Shown: positions 23,937 through 37,588 of the stretch, one piece after another | Layout: every line of letters starts with the position of its first letter | Numbering within the stretch: the first letter of the stretch is position 1 | Source: Lactifluus volemus | Lineage: Eukaryota; Basidiomycota; Agaricomycetes; Russulales; Russulaceae | NCBI GenBank assembly: GCA_022376515.1 | Contig: WTXI01000200.1 | Coordinates: 1 to 64,000 of the forward strand | Direction: 5' to 3' | Length of the DNA: 64,000 nucleotides | Made by a program: the position numbers and the translations under genes | The notes under the pieces: model-generated | Seen by the model: the letters and a program-made list of their open reading frames with translations, nothing else | Told to the model about the DNA's origin: nothing | The model's database searches: none

Positions 23937-24714
23937 ATAGTTGGGAAGCGAACTGGGAGTCAGAAAGGGTTGACGTTCAGAGAAGCGCGACTACTGGCAT
24001 TATAACTACGTGCTACAGGCATGAAAGGCAGGTGGGGTGTAACATGACCATGACATAACCACCATCCGCCAGTGCATAGTTCAAGAAACAAACCGCAGAG
24101 CCCAGGGTTCTTCCATACACCCGCGCCACAGGTGAAGCCCTTTCCGCATGAGCGGAGCTGGGCAAAGTTTTGTGTCAGAAGTGGACTAGAAATGGAAGCT
24201 CGTCACACTGCGGCGCCTTTCAAAAGGAGCGAATCCTTTGATCATCGGACTGCGCATTTAGATTGGCATCACAAACCGTAGAAGACTCTGAGAGTCGAAC
24301 AGGGTCGTGAAGCGCGTGCCAGTGAGCCAGGCACCTGTTGTCATTAGAAGACCCTCAAGTCGCAGCTGTGTCAGACAGAATAGGACCCTCCGGAAACTCC
24401 CGAGGCCCCAGTCGAGTTCCGAGTCGCGGGCAGCCAGTGGCGCCGGCGGCGACTCCGAGCCACCTCACCTCATGGTCACGGTATTAGCATTTATTAGCGC
24501 CCCACCTCTACAAACCTTCTCTATTCTGGGGCATCTATTCTATGATGGATCTCATATCTAATTTTCAGATATAGGCCTGACAGTTAATGGAGCTTTAACG
24601 GCATCCTAGTCCCCAAATCACACTCCTCAAGGCCTCAAGCCGCCAGTGAACCCACCAACCTGTTTGCAACACCATCCCACATTTTCTGTTACAATCCTTT
24701 CTTCATGTGTGGGG
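23937..24714. promoter_or_regulatory. Compact divergent promoter region of the C/K3 pair
   Basis: 778 bp separate the start codons of copy C (minus) and K3 (plus), the tightest undisturbed pair in the array. No clear TATA box or repeated operator stands out by eye. Bidirectional control is inferred from layout only. Confidence 0.45.
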
Positions 24715-26010
24715 ATGGATAAGGACTCTGGAGAATCCCCGGCTTACAGGGAAATCGGTGGTCTATTCAGTACCGAGATATGGTGGAGGGATCGTTATCC
24801 TGCTATCGAAGAGCATGGATACAGGCTTCGCCCCCGGTACTGTCCCGACTGGCAACCATCTTGGAAGACTTCTGGTAAAGATTTTTTCGTCACAGAGGAC
24901 GGACAAGCCTCCCTTGTAAGTCATGGTATCATTTACTTGATACAGCCAATATTGACGACTTGAATTAGGAACGGGCAGCGATGGACGGTACACGAGTGCA
25001 AGATTACAAACAAGTGATGTTCAAGAAAGTTCTCCCTGAAGAAGGTCCTCACGAACTCTACATCACTGATCTATTCTCTTCACCGGGTCTCAAGGACGAC
25101 CCTGCTAACCATTGCGTCCCATTACTCGACCTTATTGAGTTGCCAGAAGACGGTGGTAAACTAATGGTGATGCCCCTCCTGCGCCCCTTCAATAATCCTC
25201 GTTTCCAAACATATGGAGAATTCGTCGCCTTCTTTTTGCAGATATGCGAGGTTGGATAAGGGCATTCGATCATAGGGTGCAAATGAAGTCTGATGTACTC
25301 TACGCAGGGTCTCAAATTCATGCACCAGCGGAACGTTGCACACAGGTGAGCACGATGCTTCTGTAAAGAATACCCTCACTCAAGGCTTTCTTCAGAGACT
25401 GTACGGCGAATAACATCATGCTCGATCCCTCTGGGATGTACCCTAAAGGGTATCACCCCACAAAAATCGACCGGAGCTATGATTTCAAGAGACAGGCCAA
25501 ACGATACACGCGGACGGAGCGAGCTCCCCGCTATTACTTCATTGACTTTGGGTTGTCACGTCGTTACCCCTCACGTAATGTATCCGACGAATCACTGCGA
25601 GGTGGTGATAAGTCGGCACCCGAGCATGAGAACCGAGGGTGGTGTAACCCATTTCATACGGATATATACTACCTTGGCAACGTAGTTCGTGAACACTTTC
25701 TGAAGGTAAGGCTGATTGGTCTTTAGCTGTTTATGAGGCTGACGGGACATTGTAGAAGTACAACGGTTTTGGATTCATGCAGAAGCTTATCGACGACATG
25801 ACGAATCCAGAACCAGAGAAGCGTCCCGTGATCGAAGAGGTTGTCGAACGTTTTGGCCTCATCCGCGATTCCTTGAGTACGATCAAGTTATACTCCAAGA
25901 TTACACGAAAGAAGGACTCTAAATTATTGGTTATGTTCTGGCACGCCAGACAATTGACTCGCACTGCTTTGTATATCACCCAACGCCTACCTGCGATTCC
26001 TATGCCCTGA
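24715..26010 (+). CDS. Kinase-like protein K3
   Basis: Exons 24715-24915, 24969-25250, 25308-25345 (38 nt), 25396-25705 (310 nt) and 25756-26010 give 361 residues. The start is MDKDSGESPAY; an in-frame ATG at 24646 would add 23 residues. Motifs: IWWRDRYPAIEEHGYRLRPR, TEDGQ, VMFKKVL, HELYI (candidate helix-C Glu), GLKFMHQRNVAHR spliced to DCTANNIML, IDFGLSRRY, DKSAPEH, and the C-terminal tail KITRKKDSK to PAIPMP. Every splice site is canonical GT-AG and the frame is unbroken. With copy C it forms the cleanest complete module. Confidence 0.85.
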
Positions 26011-28543
26011 TAACTGATAACCCTGATCTCATGATTTGTAAATCGAATTTGCTGTTTCCACAGCCTACTGTACACGGAAGAGCCAAAAATGTCAATGATA
26101 GGGTATCGTAATTACTTGAGCGCGCAAGTAAGGGGGTGTTTGTTTGTCATAACGAGAACATGAGGTTGCGGCATGGTCATAATGCTCCACACCTCATTGG
26201 CCTCGAATTATGTGAACCAGGCGCTTCGGGATTGAACATCAGAAGTCAACCGAAGAACACTCTCACTGGGGCTACTTTGCTGACCAGGGGAGGTCTGTGC
26301 AGGTATCAGGAGGGTGTAGCGATGATTTGGATTTTGACTGGGAACCATGTTACTGTTGTACGGAGAACAAATTTGAAACGATCGATTTGTCAAGGGATAG
26401 TGGAGGTAATACATGATCCGTAAAAAAGCTCCTAGGATCTTCCAAGGGCAGATATGGAATATGGGTATCCCCTCAGTGGGAGAAGAGGCGACGAGACGAC
26501 CGGTGATCGGAGAAAGAGCGGGGTTCGCACGGCGCCTCCCGAGTCAGGGTCGGACCGGCCGGTTTTCGCTAGCCTCACATCCTTGGACTGGCCGACGGAA
26601 TACGGGTCACTGTAACACTTCAGCTTAAGTTACTACGAACGCTAGAGCTGGGTCTCGATGAATCACGAACATTTTCTTCCATGCCGTATCTAGAGCCTAC
26701 GGCGCTTTCGATTATGGTAGTCGACACTGATGGATTCGATCAACGAACACCATGCCATTTTGCGATCGATCTGACATGCCAAGTTTCTTTCCTTACTTGG
26801 ACTAAGGTAGTCCCGATGATTTAATTAACTCTCCTCTATTGCCCGACAGAGCGGTCGAGGTCGAGCTCGGAAGGCCATGCAAGGTCTTGCTAGACATTTT
26901 CCCGCCGGAACAGGCCAACGTGGCCAGGAGCTGCAATCGTTGGTTTTAGACTGAGGACAAGCTTACTGTGTGCGCTCTTTCAGGTTTCCGGACTATCCGG
27001 AGATGAGGTGTCCGTTAATTGGGATGAATAAATGGAGAAGCGCAACTGCGCCCTAACTTGAAGATGACATCAAGTTGCATAATGCACATACATGATAAAG
27101 TTTCCAAATACGCGAGCGGCAGTCGGCTATTTCTCCCATCCTCATGTACACCACGTTCCTTATAGTATGACTGTTAGTAAGTTATCGCGGAAGCCCTTCA
27201 GCGCTGGATTTTTGAAAGTCAAAGAGAATTTGCGAGGCCAAACAAGCGGAAAGATATGGTTGCGCAACGCCCCCAGTGACAACCAGGGGTTTGGTCAACT
27301 AAGCCCTATGGGGTTAGGATATTATGTGGATTTCCGAGGAGTCGTCGCCAAAGGCACGTGGACAGCGTGCTGCCGTAAGTGCTGCCTGTATAAAAAAACA
27401 AGGGAAGGAAAGGGGTTGCGCCGTCACGGAACTGTATGTGCCCGCGCAAATTCCGTAGTTCAATTGACAATTTGACATACATCCCTGGGACATGTCGTAG
27501 TAGGGCATGGCCCGATGGCTAGATAGGATGGGTATATTCACAAATTTACTCTGGCAAGATGGCTGTAGGAACAAATATCCCAATCGAACAATGCCATGCC
27601 GAAACTTGAAATTGATAAAACGACTTAGGAGTAGACAATAAAGTGAACTTGAACTGATGGGCAAGTACGCACAGGCTGTCGTGAAGGCGGATAAGAGATA
27701 TATCAACGCCCCGCGACTTGATGCGGGGTCGTGCCAAAAGGAGTGCATGGTCCGCGGTAGAACAGAGAAGCAAGGACCAGGTGAAAAAGTATGGAAGAGA
27801 AAATCCTAGGATTTGGGGGGTTGTAGGAGCGCAAAGGGTCCGACACTCACGGGGACCAGGGTAGCGCAAGGATACTTTGCCCTAAACATGTCTTCTCAAA
27901 CAAGCCCCTTTGATGGTGATATACTACTAGTGGTGGATGCAGGGGGTCATGCCGGTCATGGCGTGAGATTAGCCTGAGTACTGGTGATCGGCGAATACCA
28001 CGCCGTAACCACGGGTACACGGTCTCTAAAAACTTGGCGCAATCCGCAGATCAGAGGCACCATCTACGACTCCGAGACACCCAATTCTTCCGTTGAGAAA
28101 TGCAACTTGTAGAAACCAAACCGAGAAGACATGTCATATGGAGCAGTGGCAAGTTATCGAAGCTAGCTAGCAGTGACCTCCAGCTCCGGGCGGCCGGGAG
28201 AAATGCCGGCAGTGAGGTGGCTCATGGTGTCACGTGGTGTCTCTGCGTGTTGAACTAGTACGACTTTGGATGCTTTAAGGGATAAAACGTCCATGTTTTT
28301 CACTTGTGAGTTTCAAGTTATACATCCGAGTCAACATTACTGAATATCTACCCGCAGGACATCACAATTTCCGGTTCCGGTGTTGACTCCCAATAGCGAA
28401 GTTGAGTCACGCTCTAGTGTTTGCGGCGTGGGCCATGCGGACGCAGCACTCCTGAATACTTCAAGTTCTGGCCGTTCGCACTGCATAGTCACTACTGTAG
28501 TCTTCTTACCTTTCACTTCACCCCATATCCTGCAACGATACGC
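26011..28543. other. Gene-poor stretch where a DUF6532 partner of K4 would be expected
   Basis: No DUF6532 motif (YRHPIIQ, IECC.DEW, HAGV) is visible on the minus strand here. The longest frames (27092-27475 plus; 27314-27748 minus) overlap each other, lack splice partners and look fortuitous. Confidence 0.45.
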
Positions 28544-29870
28544 ATGTCACTATTTTCTCCACCGACAACTCGGAATGTAGCTCACGACACCTCCGGTACT
28601 GACAAAAGACGGATAGGCACGTTGGTAAAGAGCGAAGAGTGGTGGCGAGACCACTACTATGAACTTCAGGCGAATGGGTACACACTTCGTCCTCGATATC
28701 ACCCTCGTTGGGAGCCTTCCTGGATCAAAGCAAGGAAAGATTTCTACACAGCAGAGGATGGCCAGGCTACAATTGTAAGATTTGTCTCGTTCCTCAGCGC
28801 CCCGAGCTTATTAAGAGATCCTCAAAGTCGCGAGCAGTGATGGATGCCGTGCGCGTGCGGGATGGCCTCCCAGTCATGCTCAAGAGGATATTACCAGACG
28901 ACGGGCCCTATGAACTCACGATCTCTCGTCAATTTTCGTGTCCAGAAATGTCCAGGGAGCGACAGAATCATTGTGTACCACTTCTGGACGTTGTTGAATT
29001 GGGAGCTCCTGAACGTCAGAAATTAATGATATTTCCACTTCTGCGACCTTTCAACCGTCCTCGATTCCAAACGTTTGGCGAATTTGTCGCTTTCTTTATC
29101 CAGCTATGCGAGGTGAGTCAAAGTCACCTATTTTACGTCACGCTAATATTCAATGGTTAGTCGCTTAGGGTATCCAATTCATGCATCAACGTAAGGTGGC
29201 CCATCGGTATGAGCTGCTCATTTATTCCCTTGTCATGACCTAAAACAGGAAAATAAGCGATTGCACAGAGAACAACATAATGCTCGACCCGTCGGGAATG
29301 TACCTGAATGGATTCCATCCAGTCAAGATTGACCGTAAAAGATATTTTAAAGGACGAGCGACTGCCTATACCAGGACCGAGCGTCCTCCCCGTTACATCC
29401 TCATCGATTTTGGCTTGTCTCGCCAGTACACTACGCGGGAGGTCTTAGACGAGCCGCTACGTGGCGGAGATAAGTCAGCACCTGAACATCAATCGCAAAG
29501 GCTGTGCAATCCATTCTATACAGACATTTATTATATCGGGAACTTAGTGCGCGATGAGTTTATAAAGGTATGTAATCAGATCAGAGGATCCCGCATTTGA
29601 CCCATGTTCATCTAGAAATACCACGGCTTCGAGTTTATGAAGGATTTGGTGGACAAAATGACTCGTGAATATCCAGCAAATCGTCCTCATATTGAAGAAG
29701 TCATTAGGCAATTCATGTCCATCCGAGATTCCTTGAGCAAAACTAAGCTACGCTCCGCAATAACGTCAAAGAAATCAAACGGAGTAGTTCGCTCAGTTGT
29801 ACAGGTTCGACAACTCATTCGCACTGTTGGGTACATCGTCTCGCGGAAGGCTCCCATTCCAGACCCATGA
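28544..29870 (+). CDS. Kinase-like protein K4 (no DUF6532 partner)
   Basis: Exons 28544-28774, 28828-29112, 29169-29206 (38 nt), 29258-29567 (310 nt) and 29616-29870 encode 372 residues. The start is MSLFSPPTTRN. Motifs: EWWRDHYYELQANGYTLRPR, EDGQATI, VMLKRIL, GIQFMHQRKVAHR spliced to DCTENNIML, IDFGLSRQY, DKSAPEH, and the tail KLRSAITSKKS to APIPDP. It is clearly closest to K5 (shared RRIGTLV, RWEPSW and MDAVRV words). Its left flank lacks the expected minus-strand DUF6532 gene, so the partner was lost or K4 arose by duplication of a kinase alone. Confidence 0.85.
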
Positions 29871-30827
29871 CATGTTACAGCACCATCTACTAGCCCTTGT
29901 TACATACTTCATTCTGTGTATCCTACCAAGTTCTCTTATTGTTGCCATTCACGTCAAAGTCCCTAAAGATTCTAGAGCCTTAGGTGTACTAGGAGAGTCT
30001 CATCCTAAGCAACGGTGAAGACAAGAAGGGGCCGTTGAGAAAGGTGGAGAGGCTTCTATCACAACGGAGATTAGAGTCACTATACTAGACACTTGCGAAA
30101 GAGATCGCACCAAAGCCTTGGAAGAGGAGGGGGTACTGATGCGCTGAAGATTCAGGGGCGGCGTCTGTGAATGATGTGAATGGCCTTGGGGACAATAAAG
30201 GAGTCAAAGTGATCGCAGAACAATACAAAGTGAAGTAGTTAACAAGGTGGGACACTATAGTGAGCGCTGAGCGCTGAAGGACATGGGAGACAAGAAGGAA
30301 TAAGATTAAGGCGTGCCAGTGGGAGGTGCCTGTTGCGGGCGTTTGTGACGTGATGTCGTTATGGACCTTCTAAGCTTGAAGAACATTGACTTTGTGATCC
30401 TTTGAAGTATTAATCCCTACAGCAGCCTCGTGAAGATACCTTAAATCGGTATTTATCAAAACATGCGGATCGTGGTATAACTCGCATGGCAAGTCGCATG
30501 GCGTACGTAGACCTCGTGCACTATGCTTAGCAAATCAGGTCACGCTATCGTGATCGATGCCCGGGCCACTGCCCATAGCCACACTTTATGGTAACACACA
30601 ACAGGCGGACGGTTTTACGAAGGCCCATCCAGACACGATGGTTACACGCCCAAGGGGACGTCCCGTCGATACAATAAAAAACTAGTCAATAACTATGAAT
30701 GGACACACACACGTGCCTTGACACCTCAGTTTCTAGACATCAGTGTGGGAGAAACACTTCACAAGTCACCGAAGGTCGCCCGATTTCCTTGAACACTAGC
30801 AGCATGCTGTGACAACTCAGTAATGAG
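29871..30827. other. Intergenic between K4 and copy D (convergent 3' ends)
   Basis: No ORF or motif supported. Contains 3' flanks of both genes. Confidence 0.4.
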
Positions 30828-32180
30828 TCACACCGCATATGCTCCTTCACAAGCTGCATTCACTGTTTCCTGCGGCCAAACGTGTCCGTCATTCCGGGAA
30901 CGGCGTGGAACACCCGCGTGGTCCCTAATTCGTGTGACGGAAATGTTAACCAGATTGGGCAAATGCTACTGATTTCAAGTTCTCACCGTCCTCTATCGAA
31001 GAGGTCCTGCCTCAGCCCACGTAGCGGGTCGCAGTTTTGCGAATCGAGGCCCTGCAAGGCGAGTCCTTTCAGAGCGCCGAGATGATGGTAGTACACCTCC
31101 TTGTAGCTCTCATACGTGAAAGGAATTTGACCCCAAGACCCTTTACTCCATTCGTCAATACAGCATTCTGTCTTCAGCATCGTGGAAGAACCGTCAGCTT
31201 CCTTTGCCACCAAGTGTTTGGAACCTCTTACCACTGTAAGCACGAGAGCAATCACTTCGTAGGGTATCGGGTCAAATAAATTTGAAAAAATGATGCCATC
31301 GCTAGAACGGTCGTTGAACCAGATCACGTTGATGGCTTGCTGGATGATGCGATGACGATACGGCAGTCCACCGCTATCGTTACTGAAACTTGCGTCTATC
31401 TTCAATTGCCGCGCCCGCTCAATGTTGCGACTTAAGCTCTCAGGTGCCTTGCTTGTCTCAAATCCATAGTACCTCTCAACCAGCGGCTTGATTTTCTCCT
31501 TTACAGTGACGTGGAAGTGAGGGCCAACAATAGAGAGCTACGTGTTTTCACTAAGATCACAAATCTAACACAGAATTGAGGCAGAGTAAGTGCTCACTTG
31601 TTCCGCAAGATTAGAAGGCGGCGTAGTCTCCGTTCCGGTCTTCATACATGCCATGGTCCATACGGATCGTGTCCAGTTCGACTCTTGATCAGGAGTTGGA
31701 AATGCGTCTTTGCAACTAAGGATGCATCGATAGGTGGCCTCCGCTATGCTGGAAACACGCTGCTGTTGCTCATCAAACTTCTCGTTGATATATACCACGT
31801 CTCTGGCTCGTTCAGAAGTGGTCTATAAGTACAATCACGGTTAAATGCAGACAATAGTCCAAGACAAGATTGAGGACCTTAGCAAAATGAAAGGTTTCCT
31901 TAGAATACTTGAAGTACATTCGGGCATGAGATATCTTGGACAATCCGTTTTTCGTGTCCATTCCAGATCTCATATCGGTTGCCCTGGAGATGCGATGAGT
32001 GGATGTCAAGCAGACGACTCAAGAAAGCGAAAAAAAAAAACCTAACATAGTGATTCGGTTCTGAAGAATGATGAGATCGCTACGGGGGATGACAGTCTTC
32101 CACAGGTTACGGAGGTTACGAGCTTGGTTGAGGTATCCGTCGCCCCTCGTTACTTGCGTGGATGGGAGATACGAGGTCAT
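30828..32180 (-). CDS. DUF6532-domain protein, copy D
   Basis: Exon 1 is 32180-32047 (start MTSYLPSTQVTRG), exon 2 is 31983-31878 (106 nt, MATDMRSGMDTKNGLSKISH). Then ERARDVVYINEKFDEQQQRV with EATYRCILSCKDAFPTPDQE, LSIVGPHFHVTVKEKIKPLV, GLPYRHRIIQQAINVIWFND with IPYEVIALVLTV, and IECCIDEWSKGSWGQIPFTY. The last exon, DHAGVPRRSRNDGHVWPQE, ends at 30828. Exon 1 has exactly the length of exon 1 in copy E (134 nt), and the two proteins are close sisters. All boundaries are canonical. Divergent from K5. Confidence 0.8.
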
Positions 32181-34353
32181 TACTACGGACGTTCAGAGTT
32201 TGTGGCACGAGGTGGGCGGTCGGCAATATTTCTGCTGGCTGAAGGGTCGGAGGACGAGAGGGGAGAGGAGAGAGGAGAGATCGATTCATTTATGAAAAGT
32301 GAGACACGAGGGGGTAGTATAGCTGCTGGTAAACGCCAGCCAGAGTGTTCCGTGAACGCGATAGGTGTCTCCATAGCACGCCTCCGTGATGCAGACCAGG
32401 CAAGGCCGGCAAAATGTTTCAGTTTAAGAAGTGAACGTCTCCCAAGGTGAGTTCTCAACTCTCAACTCTCGCCACCGGAACCATAACCTCCTTTGCGAAG
32501 GAAACCAGGCACGCTACAACCGCGCTTTGAAGAGAAATGAAGTTCGCACCACAACCACGAGATAGACTCACCATCCCACGACATTAGTTAGACACGCGGT
32601 ACATTGTGATGCTGTGCTTCAACCTCGGAGACGTTGAATACAAAGTGGGAGGTTTTGGCTCGGGTGCGATGAACTCACAATTACCTCATAAATATTTTTC
32701 TCGAAATTATGATAACTCAATGTTTTTTACCACGCGGTAAACTGTGAACACACCGTCATCGCACTGCAAGTGGAGCTAGGCTATACCTAGTTGAATGTTG
32801 GGCTCTTGCATCGGCAGTGCACAAAACACTTACCTCTTGTGCTACTAGACCCCAATGAACTCTAACAGATTACTAGTGCTTGTTCACAGCCCGCACGCCT
32901 CAAAGACATGCCGTAGTCCCTCTCCGGCATTACTTTCGGTGCCGGGTTTTGTACTTGAAACAAAACCGATACTGGACGCTTATTATTATTATTATTGTCA
33001 GTCCCGTTAAATACACAATACGTTGAGTGCGAACTGCACTGCGTGTCACCCTCTTCCAGCGTGATGTTCTCCCTCACTCTACGTATTCATACGTCCGGGC
33101 CAGTGAGAGCCATGAAACGTGCTGATGGGGTCATGTTTACATCCTCTACGAACAACACAAATGCCGGATGGACCCTTGTGACCGTGTTCTAGTTGAGGAT
33201 AGAATAAGTCTGTGAGAGTTTCCTCCCTCTGTAATGTGTTTGACTCGGACTCTTAAGGTAACGTTGCTCGTACAGTGCCAAGGATTTCATGCATTGCGCA
33301 AGGGAGAGGTCATTACTCGGGCTTACTCAATTCAAGGTAGAAAAACTATACCTCGACCGTGCTCGGGAGGCCTTGGAGACGATAAAGGTTCTCAATATAT
33401 CACTGCCTATTTCTGGGAGGTCACAATACTGACGGTGTGACTGAAAGTGTGCGGTAGATGCGGTTATTGAAGCCCGGAAGAGGAAGAGAGGGTCCATATG
33501 GGTTTGCGATGGCTGTTCTGTGGAATAACGACGTTGTGCGGTTATAATGGTGTGCCTGTCCGACATCTCAAATACAATACATGCGGTGTTAGGCCTGATT
33601 TAGCCCCTACCGATGCTCCGCACCGCCTGTACCGCCACACTGCAAAAAAAAGTGCATTCGCAAACCGTGGCAAGCGCACGTCTCGGTGAAGGCCTTAACA
33701 GCAGGACCATGGTTGTAGCTTGAACAGCACACCGCATACCAAGGCATCCAAGGTGTGGCACGTTCAGAACGGGAACTCAGGTTTGGGCCACCAATAGATG
33801 TATACATGTTCATACAGCTTGCCTCAATCTTAGGAGGAAAGACCCAGAATGCGATAGGTATTGGCGCCGATAAGTCGTAACTTAACCTTGAAATTATTAT
33901 TTCTCATAAATTATATTACCTAAGGCGGGGTTTCCATGTCCCTTCAGCTTCAAAAGGCGGGATCTTCGCGCCCCATTTGTGGTATCTTCCTCAACCTGGC
34001 TGTTATGACTAACACGGCCTTGTTCTTCAAGTTAGCACAAACGCTAATTTGTAAAAAAACTCACTGGGACGAACTCCTGACTTGAGTTTTCGATGGTATC
34101 CAAGCTAGCCACGCGACGTCGCCACTTACGACGTAGGGTCGCAAGCGCTTTATACCTGCCATGTTCTTCATTGTAACTCATACACTGGCATGACCAGATA
34201 TCTACCAGCAAGCTCGGTAGTCCAGTTGCCGACTTAGGTGTTAATCCCCGCATTGGTGTGTGCGTTTCGCGTGGGCTAGCACTGCCGGTCAGTTTGAAGC
34301 CTCCCTTCCCCTCCGCTGGCGGTTATTCACCTTCCTGCAACTGAACAATACCC
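32181..34353. promoter_or_regulatory. Divergent intergenic region between copy D and K5
   Basis: About 2.2 kb with a (tta)n run at 32980-32997 and the hairpin ttaccacgcggtaa near 32730. No ORF supported. Promoter role inferred from divergent gene order. Confidence 0.4.
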
Positions 34354-35720
34354 ATGCCGTTACCCGTGCCGGTCACGAATGTAGCCCATGGCGGCTCTCC
34401 CTCAAGGCGGATAGGCACACTGGTAGAGAGCGAGGAGTGGTGGCGTGACCGCTATCATGACTTTGCAGCACAGGGATACAAACTTCGTCCTCGATACCAC
34501 CCCCGTTGGGAGCCTTCCTGGGTCAAAACAAGGAAAGATTTCTACACAGTAGAGGATGGCCAAGCTACAATTGTAAGATTTGGTTTTCTATTCCTTAATT
34601 TCTTGGCTCAAGAAGTTCCTAAAGACGCGAGCAGTGATGGATGCCGTGCGCGTGAAGGATGGCCTCCCGGTAATGCTCAAGAGGGTATTTCCCAGCGACG
34701 GGCCCCATGAACTCACGATCACTCGTCAATTCTCGTCGCCAGAAATGTCTGAGGAGCGTCGGAATCATTGTGTACTACTTCTTGGGATTGTTGAATTAAC
34801 AATCCCGGAACATCATAAACTAATGGTGTTCCCACTCCTGCGACCTTTCAACCGTCCTCTATTCCAAACCTTTGGCGAATTTATCGCCTTCTTTACCCAG
34901 CTATGCGAGGTGACCAAAGATTACCTAGTATGTGTTACACTAATATTCAACAACCACTGGCTTAGGGTATCCAATTCCTGCATCAACATAATGTGGCTCA
35001 TCGGTATGAGCTGTTCGTTCTCTTGGGATGACTCGAGTCTAACAGTCAATTAAGTGATTGCACGGCAAACAACATAATGCTCGATCCGTCAGGGATGTAC
35101 CCGAACGGATTCCACCCAGTCAAGATCGACCTAAAGAAGAATTTCAAAGGAAGAGCGACTGCCTATACCAGGACCGAGCGTCCTCCCCGTTACGTTCTCA
35201 TCGACTTTGGTTTGTCTCGCCAATACGCCACGCGGGACGCCCTAGACGAGCCGCTGCGTGGCGGGGATAAGTCAGCACCTGAACACCAGTCGAAGGAGCT
35301 ATGCAACCCGTTCCACACAGACATATATTATATCGGGAATTTAGTACGCAATGAATTTATGACGGTATGTATGTGGTGCGATCAGAGGGTCTTGTATCTG
35401 ACACAATGTTATTTTAGAAATACTACGGCTTCGGGTTCATGGAGGATTTGGTCGACCAAATGACCAAGAGGGATCCAGCGAATCGTCCTCGTATCGAACA
35501 AGTCATTGAGGGATTCACTTCTATCCGAGGATCCTTACACAACACCAAGCTACGCTCCGCGCTAACATCGAAACGATCACACATTGTAGTTCGCTCGGTT
35601 GTACAGGCAAGACAGCTCGTTCGTACTGCTAGGTATATCCTCTCGCGGAAGGCTGCCATTCCAGACCCACCCCCTGACCAATCCTGGGCTATCCCCGCTG
35701 TCAACACGTTTTCGTCTTAA
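34354..35720 (+). CDS. Kinase-like protein K5
   Basis: Exons 34354-34572, 34625-34909, 34966-35003 (38 nt), 35055-35364 (310 nt) and 35418-35720 encode 384 residues, the longest of the six because the C terminus reads past PDPPPDQSW to VNTFSS. The start is MPLPVPVTNV. Motifs: EWWRDRYHDFAAQGYKLRPR, VEDGQATI, VMLKRVF, GIQFLHQHNVAHR spliced to DCTANNIML, IDFGLSRQY, DKSAPEH. It has His in place of Met or Arg at two exon-3 positions (FLHQHN) relative to its siblings. Closest sibling K4. Forms a divergent pair with copy D. Confidence 0.85.
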
Positions 35721-36229
35721 CGCTCATACCCATATTGCCGACGGCGATCGACTGGGACAGCCCCTATCCCCGTTCTGTTACATACACCATTTCTTGTGGA
35801 CCTCACTACCGCAGTACCAGCCTTCTGCAACTACAACTGTTATGCCAAAAGACGCAGGAAGAGGGCACTCGGTCTACGGTAGCACTGAACTCTGGGCTGG
35901 AGAAAGAGCCTAGGCGGGCACGTGATTTCTACTTTTACTCAATCTCTTCTTTCACGCTGAAATGTGCTTGTGTACCATTATATCGAGACTTTCACTTTTT
36001 AATGTTTCAACGTATGAACTAGCTCCGTGAGAATGCCTTGGGTCCAGTGTAGACCCCACCTACCCTGCCATGCCCACGATCGGAGCCGTTACATAATAAG
36101 ACGCCCCGTCAAGGGTCAAATTAAATATCTCACGTTTGTGGGAACACCGAACGTTTAAGGTAGAAATATGTTACAAGCCACACGGGCCTTGCCCTCACAT
36201 GAGCAGGGTGTGACCAGCTCAGTGATGAA
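35721..36229. other. Short convergent spacer between K5 and copy E
   Basis: 509 bp holding both 3' flanks. No gene seen. Confidence 0.4.
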
Positions 36230-37588
36230 TCACAACGCATAAGCTGCGCTCACACTATCTGACGGCCAAACAAGTTCCTCACTCCGGGAAAGGCGTGGAA
36301 CACCCGCGTGGTCCCTGTTTTGTGCAAATAATGTTAAACCAGGATAGGCATGTGTCACGGGTATCCTTACCGTCCTTTATCTAAAAGGTCCCGTCGTAGG
36401 CTGTCCAGCGGGTCAGGATTTTCTGAATCAAGCGCTTGATAGCTGTAAGCGTTCAGAGCACCAAGGTGATGACAGTACACCTCCTCGTAACCTTCATGCG
36501 TAAATGGAACTTCGCTCCAAGAACCTTCACTCCATTCGTCAATACAGCACTCTATCTTCAGTATTTCAATGGAACTGTCAGTATGACTGGAGTCGCTAAG
36601 AGTTAGAGATCCCTCACCACTGTAAGCACCAGCGCAATGACTTCGTAGGGCATCGGGTCAAACACATCAGAGAACACAACGCCGTCGCTAGAACGGTCAC
36701 TGAACCAGATCGCGTTGATGGCTTTCTGGATAATGAGATGGCGATACGGATGTCCTTCATCATCGTTACTGAAAGCTGCGTTGATCTTCAATTGCTGGGC
36801 CCACTCGATGTTGCGACTTAAGCTCTCCGGATCTTTGCTCGTCTCAAATCTGTAGTGCCTCTCAACCAGTGGCTTGATCTTCTCCTTTGCTGTAGCGTGG
36901 AAGCCAGGACCTATAGTCGCGAGCTACGTGGTTTTACTAAGATCAACATTAGCACAAATTAGAAGCGGAATGACTCCTCACTTGTTCCGCGAGATTAGGA
37001 GGTGGCGTAGTCTCCGTTCCGGTCTTCATGCATGCCAGGTTCCATACGGATCGTGCCCAGTATGACTCTTCATCTGCAGTTGGAAATGCGTCTCTGCAGC
37101 TAAAGAAGCACCGATAGGTGGCCTTCGCTATGTTAGTAACACGCTGCTGTTGCTTCAAGTTGTCGTATTCTTCGTGCGTATGTGCCTGTGCGGCGACATC
37201 CCTAGCTCGTTCGGAAGTGGTCTATGAAAAGGTACATTCACGGTTGAGCGAACACATGCTGCATGCCTAAGACGAAATTGAGGACCTTGGCAAAATAAAA
37301 GATTTCTTTAGAAAGCTTGGAGTACGTTCGGGCATGAGGTATCTTAAACAACCCGTTTTTCTTGCCCAATCCAGATCTCATATCGTGTGCCCTGACATGC
37401 AGAAAATGTAACATGTCAGTCAGACTGTTCATGAAAGCGAAAAAAAAACCAAACATAATGATTCTATTCTCAAGAGCGACAAAATCGCTAGGGGAGAGGA
37501 TATTCTTCCACTGGTCACGGAGGTTGCAGGCTTTGTCGAGATACCCATCGCCCATCGTCAACTGTATGGACGGGAGAAACGAAGTCAT
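36230..37588 (-). CDS. DUF6532-domain protein, copy E
   Basis: Exon 1 is 37588-37455 (134 nt, start MTSFLPSIQLTMG), exon 2 is 37391-37286 (106 nt, MAHDMRSGLGKKNGLFKI). Then KATYRCFFSCRDAFPTADEE, a KEKIKPLVERHYRFETSKDP-type segment, GHPYRHLIIQKAINAIWFSD with MPYEVIALVLTV, and IECCIDEWSEGSWSEVPF. The last exon, DHAGVPRLSRSEELVWPSD, ends at 36230. Same intron phases as D throughout. The function of DUF6532 is not known. Divergent from K6 with a spacer of about 2.7 kb. Confidence 0.8.

Noticed and set aside
27092..27869. Overlapping plus and minus ORFs of 107-144 codons
   Set aside because: They overlap each other, lack recognisable motifs and have no paralog in the window.
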